Positions 18,003-26,557 of a DNA stretch of 64,000 bases are shown here, in pieces. This stretch comes from Myxococcus eversor (GTDB taxonomy: Bacteria > Myxococcota > Myxococcia > Myxococcales > Myxococcaceae), in assembly GCF_010894455.1 (NCBI RefSeq), contig NZ_JAAIXY010000020.1:57136-121135 (forward strand). The letters run 5' to 3'. Positions within the stretch are counted from its first letter, which is position 1; each line of letters starts with the position of its first letter. Below the pieces are notes generated by a model that saw only the letters and a list, made by a program, of their open reading frames with translations, was not told where the DNA came from and searched no databases. Position numbers and translations under genes: made by a program.

Positions 18003-19967
18003 CTACGGCAGCACGGTGACGCGATTGAGCGCGGGGGCGGGCAAGGGGCTCGCCTGACTGCTGTGCGCCTTCAGGTAGGCCTCCAGCGCGTCGCTGTCCA
18101 CGGCGCCACCCAGCCGGTTCGTCCCCTCGGCGAGCACCGGGAAGCCATCACCCCCACCCGCGAGGAAGTTGTTCGCGGTGACGCGGTACTCCGCCGTCAG
18201 GTTCACTGGCACGCCGTTGATCCGGATGGACGCCGGGTCGACGCGGCTTCCGATGGGCGCCGACGCGCTGAACGCATAGGTGAAGCCCGCCGACGGAAGC
18301 AGCATGAGGGTGGCTCCCGACGGCCGCCACTGCCGCTCCAGCAGTTGCTCGATTTGCGCGCCCGTCAGCGTCAGGGTGACCAGGCTGTTGCCGAACGGCT
18401 GCGTGGTGAAGGCCTCGCCGTAGGTGACCTCGCCCTGGGCGATGTCCGCGCGCACGCCGCCCGGGTTCATGAAGGCCACCTGCGCCCCACCCAGGTTCGC
18501 GGGCTTCGTCGCCTCCAACTGCGAGTCCGCGATGACGAAGCCCAGGGTGGACTGGCCCGCGGAGTCCGTCTGTGTCCTGAGCGTCTGCGCCACCCAGCCG
18601 ATGACCCGGTTGGCCCGCTGCGTGACGAGCTCCTGGTACTTCGTCACCAGCTCCTTCACCGCGCCGACCTCCTGCACGTCGCGAGTGACGATGACGTTGT
18701 TCGCTCGCGCCTGCACGACGTCGCCCGTCGCCTTGCTCAACGTCAGGTCGATGTCCGTGACGAGCTGCCCCATCGACGAGGCGCTCGTGACGACCTTGCC
18801 ATCGATGACGCAGTTGTAGGCCTGATGGGTGTGGCCGCTGACGATGACGTCCACCGCGTCATCGAGGCCCTTGGCCATGCCCACGATGGCACCTGCGATG
18901 AGGCCGTCCGCACCCTCGCCCTTGCATTCGTTCACCAGCGAGCCCGAGGTCGGAATTCCACCCTGGTGCACCACCACGATGATGGCTTCGATGCCCTGCC
19001 GCCGCAGCTCCGGCACCAGCGCGTTCACCGTCTGCACTTCGTCCTTGAAGGTGAGCCCCGCCACGCCCGTGGGCGTGACGATTTCCGGCGTGTCCTCCAA
19101 CGTCATGCCGATGAAGGCCACCTTCACGCCCTCGAACTCGCGCACGTCGTAGCGGGGGAACAGCGTGCGGTCCACGCCCGTGGCCACGTTGGCCGCCAGG
19201 AACTTGAACTTCGCGCCCGGGAAGCCATCCCCGTCCAGGCAGCCATCCACCGAGTGGCAGCCACCCGACTGCATGCGCAACAGCTCCGTGCTGCCCTCGT
19301 CGAACTCGTGGTTGCCTACCGCGACCAGGTCCAGGCCAATCAGGTTCATCGCCTCGACGGTGGGCTCGTCGTGGAAGAGCGCCGACAGCAGCGGCGAGGC
19401 GCCGATGAGGTCTCCCGCCGCCACCACCACTGTGTTCGGATTGGTGGCCCGCAGGGCCGCGATGTGCCGGGCGAAGTACGTCACGCCGCCCGCGCTCACC
19501 CGCACCGGCCCACCGTCGGGGGCCACGCCCGTCAGAATCTGGCCCGCGGGGGCCTCGAGCTGCCCGTGGAAGTCATTGAACGCCAGCACCTGCACGCTCA
19601 CCGTGGTGGGACCCGAGTCGGACGTCCCCGAGTCGGACATCCCCGAGTCGGACATCCCCGAGTCGGACATCCCCGAGTCGGGCGTCCCCGAGTCGGGCGT
19701 CCCCGAGTCGGGCATCCCCGCGTCCGAGCCCGCATCCAGGGGCGGCTGCTGGGCGGGATGCTGCTCGCAGCGCTTGTCCTCGCAGACCCACTCCTTGCCC
19801 TCGGCCGGTGCGCTGTTGTCGAAGCGGCAGTCGGCGGCGTCCTGGCACTCGTCACCTCCGCAGCCACCATGGGCGAAGAGGAACATGCCGGTGACGAACG
19901 CTCCGGCGAGCAGGAAGACGCTGGGGCGCGCTCCCAGAAGAGACGAGCGCGGTGTGGCTTGAGGCAT
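18003..19967 (-). CDS. 5'-nucleotidase / UshA-family lipoprotein
   Basis: This 654-residue exported protein has a signal peptide followed by a Cys at GGC (residue 36), so it is probably a lipoprotein. Next come a Cys-rich segment and a DSG-repeat linker (residues ~87-119). The metallophosphatase domain shows LAFNDFHGQ (131-135 NDFHG), AAGDLIGAS, VGNHEFDEG and SGHTHQAYNC, which bind two metal ions. The 5'-nucleotidase C-terminal domain follows (FMNPGGVRADI, TYGEAFTTQPFGNSLVTLTLTG, AGGGDGFPV). Such enzymes hydrolyse nucleoside monophosphates, UDP-sugars or 2',3'-cyclic nucleotides outside the inner membrane and help salvage nucleotides, for example from prey. The ATG has GGAG seven bases upstream. 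Confidence 0.92.
   Translation of the reverse strand: MPQATPRSSLLGARPSVFLLAGAFVTGMFLFAHGGCGGDECQDAADCRFDNSAPAEGKEWVCEDKRCEQHPAQQPPLDAGSDAGMPDSGTPDSGTPDSGMSDSGMSDSGMSDSGTSDSGPTTVSVQVLAFNDFHGQLEAPAGQILTGVAPDGGPVRVSAGGVTYFARHIAALRATNPNTVVVAAGDLIGASPLLSALFHDEPTVEAMNLIGLDLVAVGNHEFDEGSTELLRMQSGGCHSVDGCLDGDGFPGAKFKFLAANVATGVDRTLFPRYDVREFEGVKVAFIGMTLEDTPEIVTPTGVAGLTFKDEVQTVNALVPELRRQGIEAIIVVVHQGGIPTSGSLVNECKGEGADGLIAGAIVGMAKGLDDAVDVIVSGHTHQAYNCVIDGKVVTSASSMGQLVTDIDLTLSKATGDVVQARANNVIVTRDVQEVGAVKELVTKYQELVTQRANRVIGWVAQTLRTQTDSAGQSTLGFVIADSQLEATKPANLGGAQVAFMNPGGVRADIAQGEVTYGEAFTTQPFGNSLVTLTLTGAQIEQLLERQWRPSGATLMLLPSAGFTYAFSASAPIGSRVDPASIRINGVPVNLTAEYRVTANNFLAGGGDGFPVLAEGTNRLGGAVDSDALEAYLKAHSSQASPLPAPALNRVTVLP
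19612..19716. repeat. Seven 15-bp tandem repeats within the nucleotidase gene
   Basis: The unit CCCGAGTCGGACATC occurs seven times in a row with changes at only two or three positions. It encodes (T/M)(P/S)DSG repeats on the minus strand. Because the unit is five codons, gain or loss of copies would keep the frame and change only linker length between the lipid anchor and the enzyme. Confidence 0.9.
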
Positions 19968-20092
19968 CGACGGAACTCCAGCGAACAGGGAGGGGGAACC
20001 TACTCAAGTTCGTGGACGATGGCGCGACTTCATGGCGGCGCGGTGAAGCTCGCGCCCCGACTTCGTTTCGACAGGGGGACTGTCGCCCGGAC

Positions 20093-20551
20093 TCATGGTG
20101 CGGCTGGCGGCGCTTCGTTGCCACACAGCAGCAACTCCGCGGGACCTCCGGTGCGACCCACCAGGACGGCCACCTGACCGTGCGCGCGACCGAAGCGCTC
20201 CGCCTCCGCGCGGGGCAGGCCCGGGACGAAGAGGCTCTGCTCGGACCAGCTCCCGTCCTCCGCCTCGCCAATGGCGGGCGCCACCACCCAGCCACCCGCG
20301 ATGAGCTGGGAGACCAGTCGCTCCTGTGCGCGCTGGTTCTCGTCCTTGCCTCGAGGGCGGGAGCCCGGGTTCCACGCCGTCATGAAGGCCCACTCCCGGT
20401 GGCCTCGTGCCGCCAGGGCGGCGTCGAGGGCGGGGTGCAGTCTTCCGACTCGCAGCACCTGCTCCACGCCATCCGTGGAGCCATGCGGGCGAATGACATA
20501 CCGCGTCGTCCGGTAGGCTCCCAGCAACCGCTCCTGGTCGAGCTGTCTCAT
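20093..20551 (-). CDS. DUF3293-domain protein
   Basis: This 152-residue cytoplasmic protein contains the DUF3293 hallmark WAFMTAWNPGSRPR. An N-terminal segment (YRTTRYVI) and a C-terminal part rich in beta strands (SWSEQSLFVPGL, GQVAVLVGR) complete it. The family has no known function. It is transcribed towards the nucleotidase gene, with 125 bp between them, and divergently from the predicted outer-membrane protein gene at 20720. Confidence 0.75.
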   Translation of the reverse strand: MRQLDQERLLGAYRTTRYVIRPHGSTDGVEQVLRVGRLHPALDAALAARGHREWAFMTAWNPGSRPRGKDENQRAQERLVSQLIAGGWVVAPAIGEAEDGSWSEQSLFVPGLPRAEAERFGRAHGQVAVLVGRTGGPAELLLCGNEAPPAAP

Positions 20552-20719
20552 TCGCGCATTCTCGCGTTGCCGACACCCCGCTGTCAGCCCCCGGGGGCCG
20601 CGAGTCCTGACGAAAAGGTGTCTGGATTGGATATTCCCGGTGAATGTTCAGAACCCCCCAACGTCTGGAGCCCTCGCAACGTTCCAATGAGGGGGCGTTT
20701 GGACGTGGGGCGAATCCAG

Positions 20720-21484
20720 ATGATGCGTCGTGCCGTGGTGGCTTTCGCGCTGTGCGCGGGCTTTGCGGGAACGGGCTGTGTTTCGGTGAGTCATGTGCAG
20801 ACGGCGGACACGCTGGGCGCGGGCAAGTTCCAGTTCGCCATCGAACCGGGTGTCGGAGGCGCCGCAGTCATCGGCGACAGCGAGACGGGTTCGGGGGGCA
20901 TCTACTATCCACACATCGACCTCGCTGCGCGCTTCGGTGTGACGGAACGCGTGGACCTGGGCGTGCGCTTCGGTTCGTCGCTGGCCGAGCTCCAGTCGAA
21001 GTTCCTGCTCACCAGCCCCGAGAACCCGGACCTGGCCATCTCCGTGGCGCCCTCGGTGATGGGTGTCTTCCTGGGGAGCGACGACGACACGGTGGGCAGC
21101 TACGTCAACGTGGCGCTGCCCGTGCTGGTGGGCTTCAAGACGGCGGGTGGCTCGGAGCTGGTGCTGGGTCCTCGGGTGTCCGCGACGCGAATCTCGGGGG
21201 GCAGCTCCACGGAGAGCGCGGCCGTGAATCTGCTGAGCGTGGGCGCCTCCGTGGGCTATGCGCTGCGTGTCACGGAGGGTTTCCGGCTGATGCCCGAGGT
21301 GGGCATCTCCGTCCCTGTCATTGGCGAGTTCAACACCACGGACTCCGAGTCGGAGCTGGGTGCGGGTTTCAACGGCGGCTTCATCCAGTTCAAGCTGGGC
21401 TTCCTCTTCGGCCGCGGTCGTCCCATCAACCGAGACACGCGGGACTACGTCAACAACGCCGACTCGAACGACGTCGACATCTGA
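20720..21484 (+). CDS. Predicted outer-membrane protein, 254 aa
   Basis: A signal peptide (MMRRAVVAFALCAGFAGTGC) ends in a possible lipid-attachment Cys. The mature part is a run of alternating amphipathic strands of eight to twelve residues (FQFAIEPGVGG, HIDLAARFGVTERVDLGVRFG, VNVALPVLVGFKTAG, FIQFKLGFLFG), the pattern of a small beta-barrel. No named family is recognised; it is close to the uncharacterised myxobacterial outer-membrane proteins. Acidic loops (LGSDDDTVG, TTDSESE) would face outside. An upstream in-frame ATG at 20687 is less likely because it would put a charged leader before the signal. It is monocistronic or co-transcribed with the gene at 21568 (83 bp away). Confidence 0.7.
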   Translation: MMRRAVVAFALCAGFAGTGCVSVSHVQTADTLGAGKFQFAIEPGVGGAAVIGDSETGSGGIYYPHIDLAARFGVTERVDLGVRFGSSLAELQSKFLLTSPENPDLAISVAPSVMGVFLGSDDDTVGSYVNVALPVLVGFKTAGGSELVLGPRVSATRISGGSSTESAAVNLLSVGASVGYALRVTEGFRLMPEVGISVPVIGEFNTTDSESELGAGFNGGFIQFKLGFLFGRGRPINRDTRDYVNNADSNDVDI

Positions 21485-21567
21485 CGTCACCGGTGGACGG
21501 TCCATCCGAGCCTTTTCCGCTAGGCTGTGGGGGTCCAGGGGCCGTTGGCCCTGGCGGGAGGCTCGAG

Positions 21568-22194
21568 ATGGATTCGGTGGATGCGCGGCTGGAGCGACTG
21601 GAGCGCCGCTGTCGGCGGTTGCAGGGACTCACCTTCTCGGCGCTCGCGCTGGCGGGGGTGGGGCTGGGCACCGCGGCGCTGAAGCCCGCGCCGATGCTGG
21701 GTGGGGAGCTGGTGGCCTCGCGCCTGGTGCTCAACGACGCGCAGGGGCAACGTCGGGCTTCGCTGGGGCTGGATGACTCGGGCGCCGCGGGGTTGGTGTT
21801 GCATGACGGCACGGGCCGTCCGCGCGCCTTGCTGGGCGTGGCGGTGGATGGCTCACCCCGGCTGCGCTTCTCCACGGCCGGGGGCGAGTCCCTGGCCGAG
21901 CTCACCGTGTACTCGGATGAAGCCCCACGCCTGACGTTGTCCAAGCCGGGTGGCGTGGACCTGTTCTCGGTGGGCCTCCAGGTGGATGGCTCCTCGCGGC
22001 TGGAACTGGCGGACGCGGATGGCCGGCCCCGCGCGATTCTGGGCGCGGACGAGCACGGCTCTCCGGGACTGCTGCTGGTGGACCGCCGGGGTCAGGCCCG
22101 CGTGGAGCTGAGGGTGGGCCCGTCCGACGGGGCCAGCCTTCGCGTGGAGGGTCTCGACGGCGAGGTCTTCCAGGCGCCCGCCGTCCTCCAGTGA
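21568..22194 (+). CDS. Single-pass protein with beta-type repeats, 208 aa
   Basis: Residues 1-20 form a short charged helix (VDARLERLERRCRRLQ), likely a coiled coil. Residues 20-38 are one hydrophobic segment. The rest is five or so imperfect ~25-residue repeats of the form L..D..G..R..LG.D..G...L.L.D (for example VLNDAQGQRRASLGLDDSG and LADADGRPRAILGADEHG). Such repeats suggest a short beta-solenoid exposed outside the inner membrane. GGGAG lies before the ATG. No function is known. Confidence 0.65.
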   Translation: MDSVDARLERLERRCRRLQGLTFSALALAGVGLGTAALKPAPMLGGELVASRLVLNDAQGQRRASLGLDDSGAAGLVLHDGTGRPRALLGVAVDGSPRLRFSTAGGESLAELTVYSDEAPRLTLSKPGGVDLFSVGLQVDGSSRLELADADGRPRAILGADEHGSPGLLLVDRRGQARVELRVGPSDGASLRVEGLDGEVFQAPAVLQ

Positions 22195-22201
22195 CACCGC
22201 G

Positions 22202-22717
22202 TCACTGCTGGGGCGGGACGATTTTGTAACCACGTTGCAGCAGCGGGGCGAGGCGGTCGGAGATGTCCCACGACTCCACCACCTTGCCGTCGCGCATCCG
22301 GTAGAGCGAGTGGCCGTTGAGCGCGAGTTGACGGGGCTTGCCCGCCTCGTCCGTGTGCTGCGCGTCCGTGCCCTGGGCCTTCCAATGCACCAGCACCATG
22401 TCTCCGTCCGCCACCACGTGGAGGACGTCGAAGCGCAGGTCCGGGAAGGCCTGGAACGTGGCCTCGGCCTGCTGGCGCACGGCGGCCGGACCCACCACGT
22501 CCGTGGGCGCGCCCTGCGAGTGGTCGACGTAGTCCTCGGAGAACAGCTCCGCGACGCGGTCCAGCTTGCGCAGGTTGTAGAGTTCCTCGGTGAGCACCCG
22601 CGCCTGCTGGCGGTTCTGCTCCTCCAGCGCGGCGGCGCGCTCCACCGGAGATACGGACGCACACGCGGACAGCAGTCCGAGCATGCAGAGCCACATCGTC
22701 GTCGCGAGGCTTTTCAT
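22202..22717 (-). CDS. SnoaL-like (ester cyclase family) lipoprotein
   Basis: The 171-residue protein has a lipoprotein signal (LLSAC, Cys19) and then an NTF2-like/SnoaL cone: NLRKLDRVAELFSEDYVDHSQG, AEATFQAFPDLRFDVLHVVADGDMVLVHWKAQGT and LNGHSLYRMRDGKVVESWDISD. SnoaL relatives include polyketide cyclases and many uncharacterised small-molecule-binding proteins. A lipid-anchored version would act in the periplasm. The catalytic Asp/His of SnoaL cannot be assigned with confidence. It is convergent with the preceding gene, 7 bp away. Confidence 0.8.
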   Translation of the reverse strand: MKSLATTMWLCMLGLLSACASVSPVERAAALEEQNRQQARVLTEELYNLRKLDRVAELFSEDYVDHSQGAPTDVVGPAAVRQQAEATFQAFPDLRFDVLHVVADGDMVLVHWKAQGTDAQHTDEAGKPRQLALNGHSLYRMRDGKVVESWDISDRLAPLLQRGYKIVPPQQ

Positions 22718-22785
22718 GGCCTGGGAAGCTGCGCAGCCCCACCCAGGCCGTCAGCCCCCCAGGGCCCGCGAGTGTTCACCTCACG

Positions 22786-25125
22786 TCACGCCGACAGGTG
22801 GCCCAGTCCGATGGGCGAGGCGAGGCAGGCGTCCGGAATGCCAAACGCATCCACCAGCGCCACCGCGTCCGGCCGCAGCTCCGTGCAGAGCTTCACGACC
22901 TCCTTGCGGATGGCCAGGGCCTTGTTGCCTTCCATCAGCCCGTTCTCCTGGAACCAGCCGCTCGAGGACTCCAGGCACGACAGGCCATAGAGGTCGCACA
23001 GCCGGCCCAGCACCACCTTGAGGCCCTCGTCCTTCACCGTCGCCACGCCGTGGAGGAACTGCTCCAGCACCACGCGTTCGATGTGCGCGTGCGCCACCGC
23101 CACCAGGTGCGCCTGGACCTGGTTGAAGGCGGTGAAGGCCTCCATGCCCGCGGACATCCGCTTGCGCAGCCGCTTCGCCACCGAGGCCAGCAGGTCCTCC
23201 TCGCGGTAGCGCAGGAGCCGGAGCTGGTATTCGCTGTCGCGCAGGTGCTCGCTGCCGGTGCGCCGCGCCGCGATGGGGTTGCGGTCCGCCACCGCGGTGG
23301 CCCTTTCGGCGATGAGCTTGAGCACCGCGAAGACGCGGTCGTCCTCGAAGCGCTGCCGGTAGTCCGTCAGCAGGCTCTTGGCGACCAACTGCATCAGCAC
23401 CGTGTTGTCGCCCTCGAAGGTCGTGAAGATGTCCGTGTCCGCCTTCAGCCCCGACAGCCGGTTGGCCTCCAGGTAGCCCTGGCCTCCACACGCCTCGCGC
23501 GCCTCCTGGAGCACCGACGTCACGTTCCACGAGGCATACGCCTTGAGGCCCGCCGCCAGCGCCTCCACCTCCATGGCGTCCTCCTCGGTGCGCTTCACGT
23601 AGCGCTCCACCAGGTACTCCAGCGCGAAGTCGAGCGCGTACGTCTTCGCCAGCGGCCGGAGCAGGCGCAATTGGTGCGTCTGGTGGTCCAGGAGCCGCAC
23701 CTCCGGCGCGCCCGGAGGACCGAACTGCCGGCGCATGTCTCCGTAGCGCACGGCGATGGTCAGCCCGCTCTTGGCCCCGCTCAAGGACGCGCACGCCACG
23801 CTCACCCGGCCCGCCACCAGCGTGCCCAGCATGGTGAAGAAGCGCCGGCCGTCGCTGGGGATGGAGCTGGTGTACTCGCCCTCGGCGTTCACCTGGCCGA
23901 AGCGGTCAAGCAGGTTCTCCCGAGGCACCCGCACGTGGTCGAACCAGATGCGGCCGTTGTCCACGCCGTTGAGCCCCATCTTCCGGCCGCAGTCCTCGAT
24001 GCGCACCCCGGGCATCAGCTGGCCCCGCGCGTCGCGCAGCGGCACCAGGATGGCGTGCACGCCCAGGCCCTTGCCGCCGACCTCCAGTTGCGCGAACACC
24101 GTGGCGATGCGGCCGTGGACCGCGGCGTTGCCAATCCACTCCTTGCGCGCGGACTCCGTCGGCGTGTGGACCAGGAAGTTCCCGGCCTCCGCGTCGTAGC
24201 GCGCCACCGTCTCCACGTCGCGCACGTTGGAGCCGTGGCCCAGCTCGCTCATCGCGAAGCAGCCGGGCAGCTCCAGCGTGGCGACCTTCGGCAGGTACTC
24301 GCGGTGGTGCCGCTCCGTGCCGAGGAAGAGGATGCTCGCGCCGAACAGGCCGAAGTGGACGCCCGCCTTCACCACGAGGCTCATGTCGAAGAGCGCCAGC
24401 GTCTCGAACGCGGCGATGAAGGCGCCCAGGTCCGCGCCCGCCTCGTCACCCTCGGGAAAGGCGATGTGGCCCAGGCCCTCGTCCGCGAGCTGCTTGAGCC
24501 AGGTGAAGGTCTGCTCGCGCTGCTTCGCCGTGTCCAGCGTGGGCTGCTGGCGGAAGGCCGGGTCTTCCAGCCACGTGCGCACCTTCGCGCGGACGTCCGG
24601 GTACTTGCGGTCCAGCACCGCGCGCAGCGCCTCGGGCGCGAAGGAGGTGGGCTCGGTGGGGCCGATGCGGCGCGGCTCGTGCCCGGCGGAGGGGACGAGG
24701 GCGCGCACCGCATCCCGGCTGGAGACGCCCAGCACCGCCTCGACTGATGCCAGCGCGCGCACCAGCTCGGGGACGGAGGGGGGGAGCTCCGTGGTACCGG
24801 AGACCAGTTCGGCCAGCTTCGCGCCCAGCTCCGCGAGGCTGTCCTGGGCGCTGAGCGACAGGCGCGCGGCGGCGGAGCGGATGTGCTCGCGCACCAGGGC
24901 CAGCTCGTTCGACGTGGGCGGCAGCAGCGGGTCCAACCAGCGCGCGAGCACGGTGGTGGAGCGCAGGTCCAACCAGGGCTGGGCGCGGGCGGCGGCGCCG
25001 AGCATCCGAATCTCCGCGTGTGTCAGCTCTCCGTCCGTCCAGGCCACGTACAGCATGGGCACCAGGGGCGCGAGGCGCGGCAGCGACAGCAGCTCCTTCG
25101 CGGTTGGACGAATCTCTTCCACCAT
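22786..25125 (-). CDS. Acyl-CoA dehydrogenase/oxidase with an N-terminal TerB-like region
   Basis: The 779-residue flavoenzyme oxidises acyl-CoA to enoyl-CoA. Residues ~160-780 match the acyl-CoA oxidase/very-long-chain dehydrogenase type: CFAMSELGHGSNVRDVETVA, EWIGNAAVHG, MGLNGVDNGRIWFDHVRVPRENLL, EACGGQGYLEANRLSGLKAD and TTFEGDNTVL, where Glu571 is the likely catalytic base. Residues 1-110 are extra; VPMLYVAWTDGELTHAEIRML resembles the acidic signature helix of TerB-like domains. The ATG at 25125 has GGAG eight bases upstream; a longer frame up to 25269 has no such support. With aceBA it would support growth on prey lipids. The role of the N-terminal domain is unknown. Confidence 0.88.
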   Translation of the reverse strand: MVEEIRPTAKELLSLPRLAPLVPMLYVAWTDGELTHAEIRMLGAAARAQPWLDLRSTTVLARWLDPLLPPTSNELALVREHIRSAAARLSLSAQDSLAELGAKLAELVSGTTELPPSVPELVRALASVEAVLGVSSRDAVRALVPSAGHEPRRIGPTEPTSFAPEALRAVLDRKYPDVRAKVRTWLEDPAFRQQPTLDTAKQREQTFTWLKQLADEGLGHIAFPEGDEAGADLGAFIAAFETLALFDMSLVVKAGVHFGLFGASILFLGTERHHREYLPKVATLELPGCFAMSELGHGSNVRDVETVARYDAEAGNFLVHTPTESARKEWIGNAAVHGRIATVFAQLEVGGKGLGVHAILVPLRDARGQLMPGVRIEDCGRKMGLNGVDNGRIWFDHVRVPRENLLDRFGQVNAEGEYTSSIPSDGRRFFTMLGTLVAGRVSVACASLSGAKSGLTIAVRYGDMRRQFGPPGAPEVRLLDHQTHQLRLLRPLAKTYALDFALEYLVERYVKRTEEDAMEVEALAAGLKAYASWNVTSVLQEAREACGGQGYLEANRLSGLKADTDIFTTFEGDNTVLMQLVAKSLLTDYRQRFEDDRVFAVLKLIAERATAVADRNPIAARRTGSEHLRDSEYQLRLLRYREEDLLASVAKRLRKRMSAGMEAFTAFNQVQAHLVAVAHAHIERVVLEQFLHGVATVKDEGLKVVLGRLCDLYGLSCLESSSGWFQENGLMEGNKALAIRKEVVKLCTELRPDAVALVDAFGIPDACLASPIGLGHLSA

Positions 25126-25267
25126 GGTCGGTACTCCATCAGGCGAGGGAACGGGCGCAGTGTGGCCAGCATGGCGCCGGGCGGCAATGGAAGAGAGCGC
25201 TCGGCTGTCGGGCAGGCGGGCAGGCCCTGCATGCCGGGGCGAGGAAGTGTTCCTAGCTTGCCACGTC

Positions 25268-26548
25268 ATGGACGAGTCCCAGGACCTGTCGGAGATCGAG
25301 ATTCTTCCCCAGCCCGGAGCCCACGGCTTCGACGGCGCGCGGGAGCGCAGCGAGCACGAGATGCATGGCCCGTATGTGCTGCCTCCCGGGCCCCAGGGCT
25401 TCTCGTTCTCTCTTTATCAGTCCACGGGCGCCGCGCTGATGCCGGGGCACAAGCTGGAGCTCTTGGACAACGGCGCGGTCTTCGACCGGATGTTGGAGGA
25501 CATCCGCTCGGCGCGGGAGAGCGTCCACATCATGGTCTACATCTGGCGACCGTGTGACGTGTCGGACCGAATCGTGGCGGCGCTGGTGGAGCGCGCCCGC
25601 GCGGGAGTGGCGTGCCGCGTGGTGGTGGACCCGGTGGGCAGTGAGGAGCTTCGCGGCGACAAGGACTTCGACCAGAAGGTCGAGAAGGTCCTCTGTGAGG
25701 CCGGCGTGGAGGTGCACTACTACCGGCTGCTCGCGGGCAAGGTGATGGGGCGGCTGTTGGGACGCACGCACCAGAAGCTGGTCGTCGTCGACGGGCGCAT
25801 CGCCTACACGGGCGGCTTCGGCTTCTGGAAGGTCTGGGAGGGCAACGGTCAGGCCCCCGAGGAGTGGCGCGACACGAGCGTCCGCGTCGAGGGCCCCTCC
25901 GCGCGTGAGATGCAGCTCACCTTCTCGCGGTACTGGCAGGAGGCGGGCGGAGGGCTGCTGCCGCCGAGCACCTTCCCGGAGCCTATGTTGGTGGGCGATG
26001 CCGAGGCGTGCTTCGTGGAGAGCTCGGGCAAGCTGGGCATCACCGACGCGGAGCGCATGGTGCGCATGGTCATCGCCGCCGCTCGCGAGCGGCTCTGGAT
26101 TGCCAACGCGTATTTCTCTCCACCCAACGAGATTCTGGAGCAGTTGGAGGAGAAGTGCCGGCAGGGCGTGGAGATTCGCGTCCTGGGGCCCGGGCCCATC
26201 CACGACGTGAAGGTCATCCGCGCCTCGCAGCGCTCCACGTATGAGCGCCTGTTGGATGCGGGCGTGCGCATCTACGAGTACCAGCCGTCGATGATGCACG
26301 CGAAGACGATGCTCGTGGATGACTGGCTCGCGGTGGTGGGCTCCACCAACCTGGACTCGCTGTCGCTCAACAAGCTGGGTGAGGGCTCGCTCGTCATCAA
26401 CGACGCGGAGTTCGTGCGGAAGATGGAGCGCTGCTGGGCCAAGGACCTGCGTGTCTCCAAGGAGATCTCCCTGGAGAACGGCGGCCGCACCAACCCGTGG
26501 CGACGACTGGCTCGCAGGGCGACCCAGTTGGTGGGCCATGACCGCTGA
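25268..26548 (+). CDS. Phospholipase D-family protein (cardiolipin synthase-like)
   Basis: Two HKD motifs are complete: HQKLVVVD (His168, Lys170, Asp175) and HAKTMLVD (His344, Lys346, Asp351). The 426-residue length and the order of blocks (VHIMVYIW, YTGGFGFWKVW, RLWIANAYFSPPNEILEQL, VGSTNLDSLSLN) match cardiolipin synthases of the ClsB type, which join or transfer phosphatidyl groups at the inner membrane. No transmembrane helix is present. Neutral use as a phospholipase cannot be excluded. It is divergent from the acyl-CoA dehydrogenase gene with about 140 bp between, and its stop is 3 bp from that of nth. Confidence 0.88.
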   Translation: MDESQDLSEIEILPQPGAHGFDGARERSEHEMHGPYVLPPGPQGFSFSLYQSTGAALMPGHKLELLDNGAVFDRMLEDIRSARESVHIMVYIWRPCDVSDRIVAALVERARAGVACRVVVDPVGSEELRGDKDFDQKVEKVLCEAGVEVHYYRLLAGKVMGRLLGRTHQKLVVVDGRIAYTGGFGFWKVWEGNGQAPEEWRDTSVRVEGPSAREMQLTFSRYWQEAGGGLLPPSTFPEPMLVGDAEACFVESSGKLGITDAERMVRMVIAAARERLWIANAYFSPPNEILEQLEEKCRQGVEIRVLGPGPIHDVKVIRASQRSTYERLLDAGVRIYEYQPSMMHAKTMLVDDWLAVVGSTNLDSLSLNKLGEGSLVINDAEFVRKMERCWAKDLRVSKEISLENGGRTNPWRRLARRATQLVGHDR

Positions 26549-26557
26549 CGGTCAGCG
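26543..26557. terminator. Hairpin spanning two convergent stop codons
   Basis: CGCTGA-CGG-TCAGCG: the 6-bp stem contains the TGA stop of the PLD gene on one arm and that of nth on the other. It is short but well placed for both strands. Confidence 0.4.

Noticed and set aside
19612..19716. Tandem array considered as CRISPR
   Set aside because: The units are contiguous 15-mers without spacers and encode a protein linker.
18063..20177. Long plus-strand frame over the nucleotidase gene
   Set aside because: Arg/His-rich shadow with tandem RVGHP units from the 15-bp repeat; nucleotidase motifs are on the other strand.
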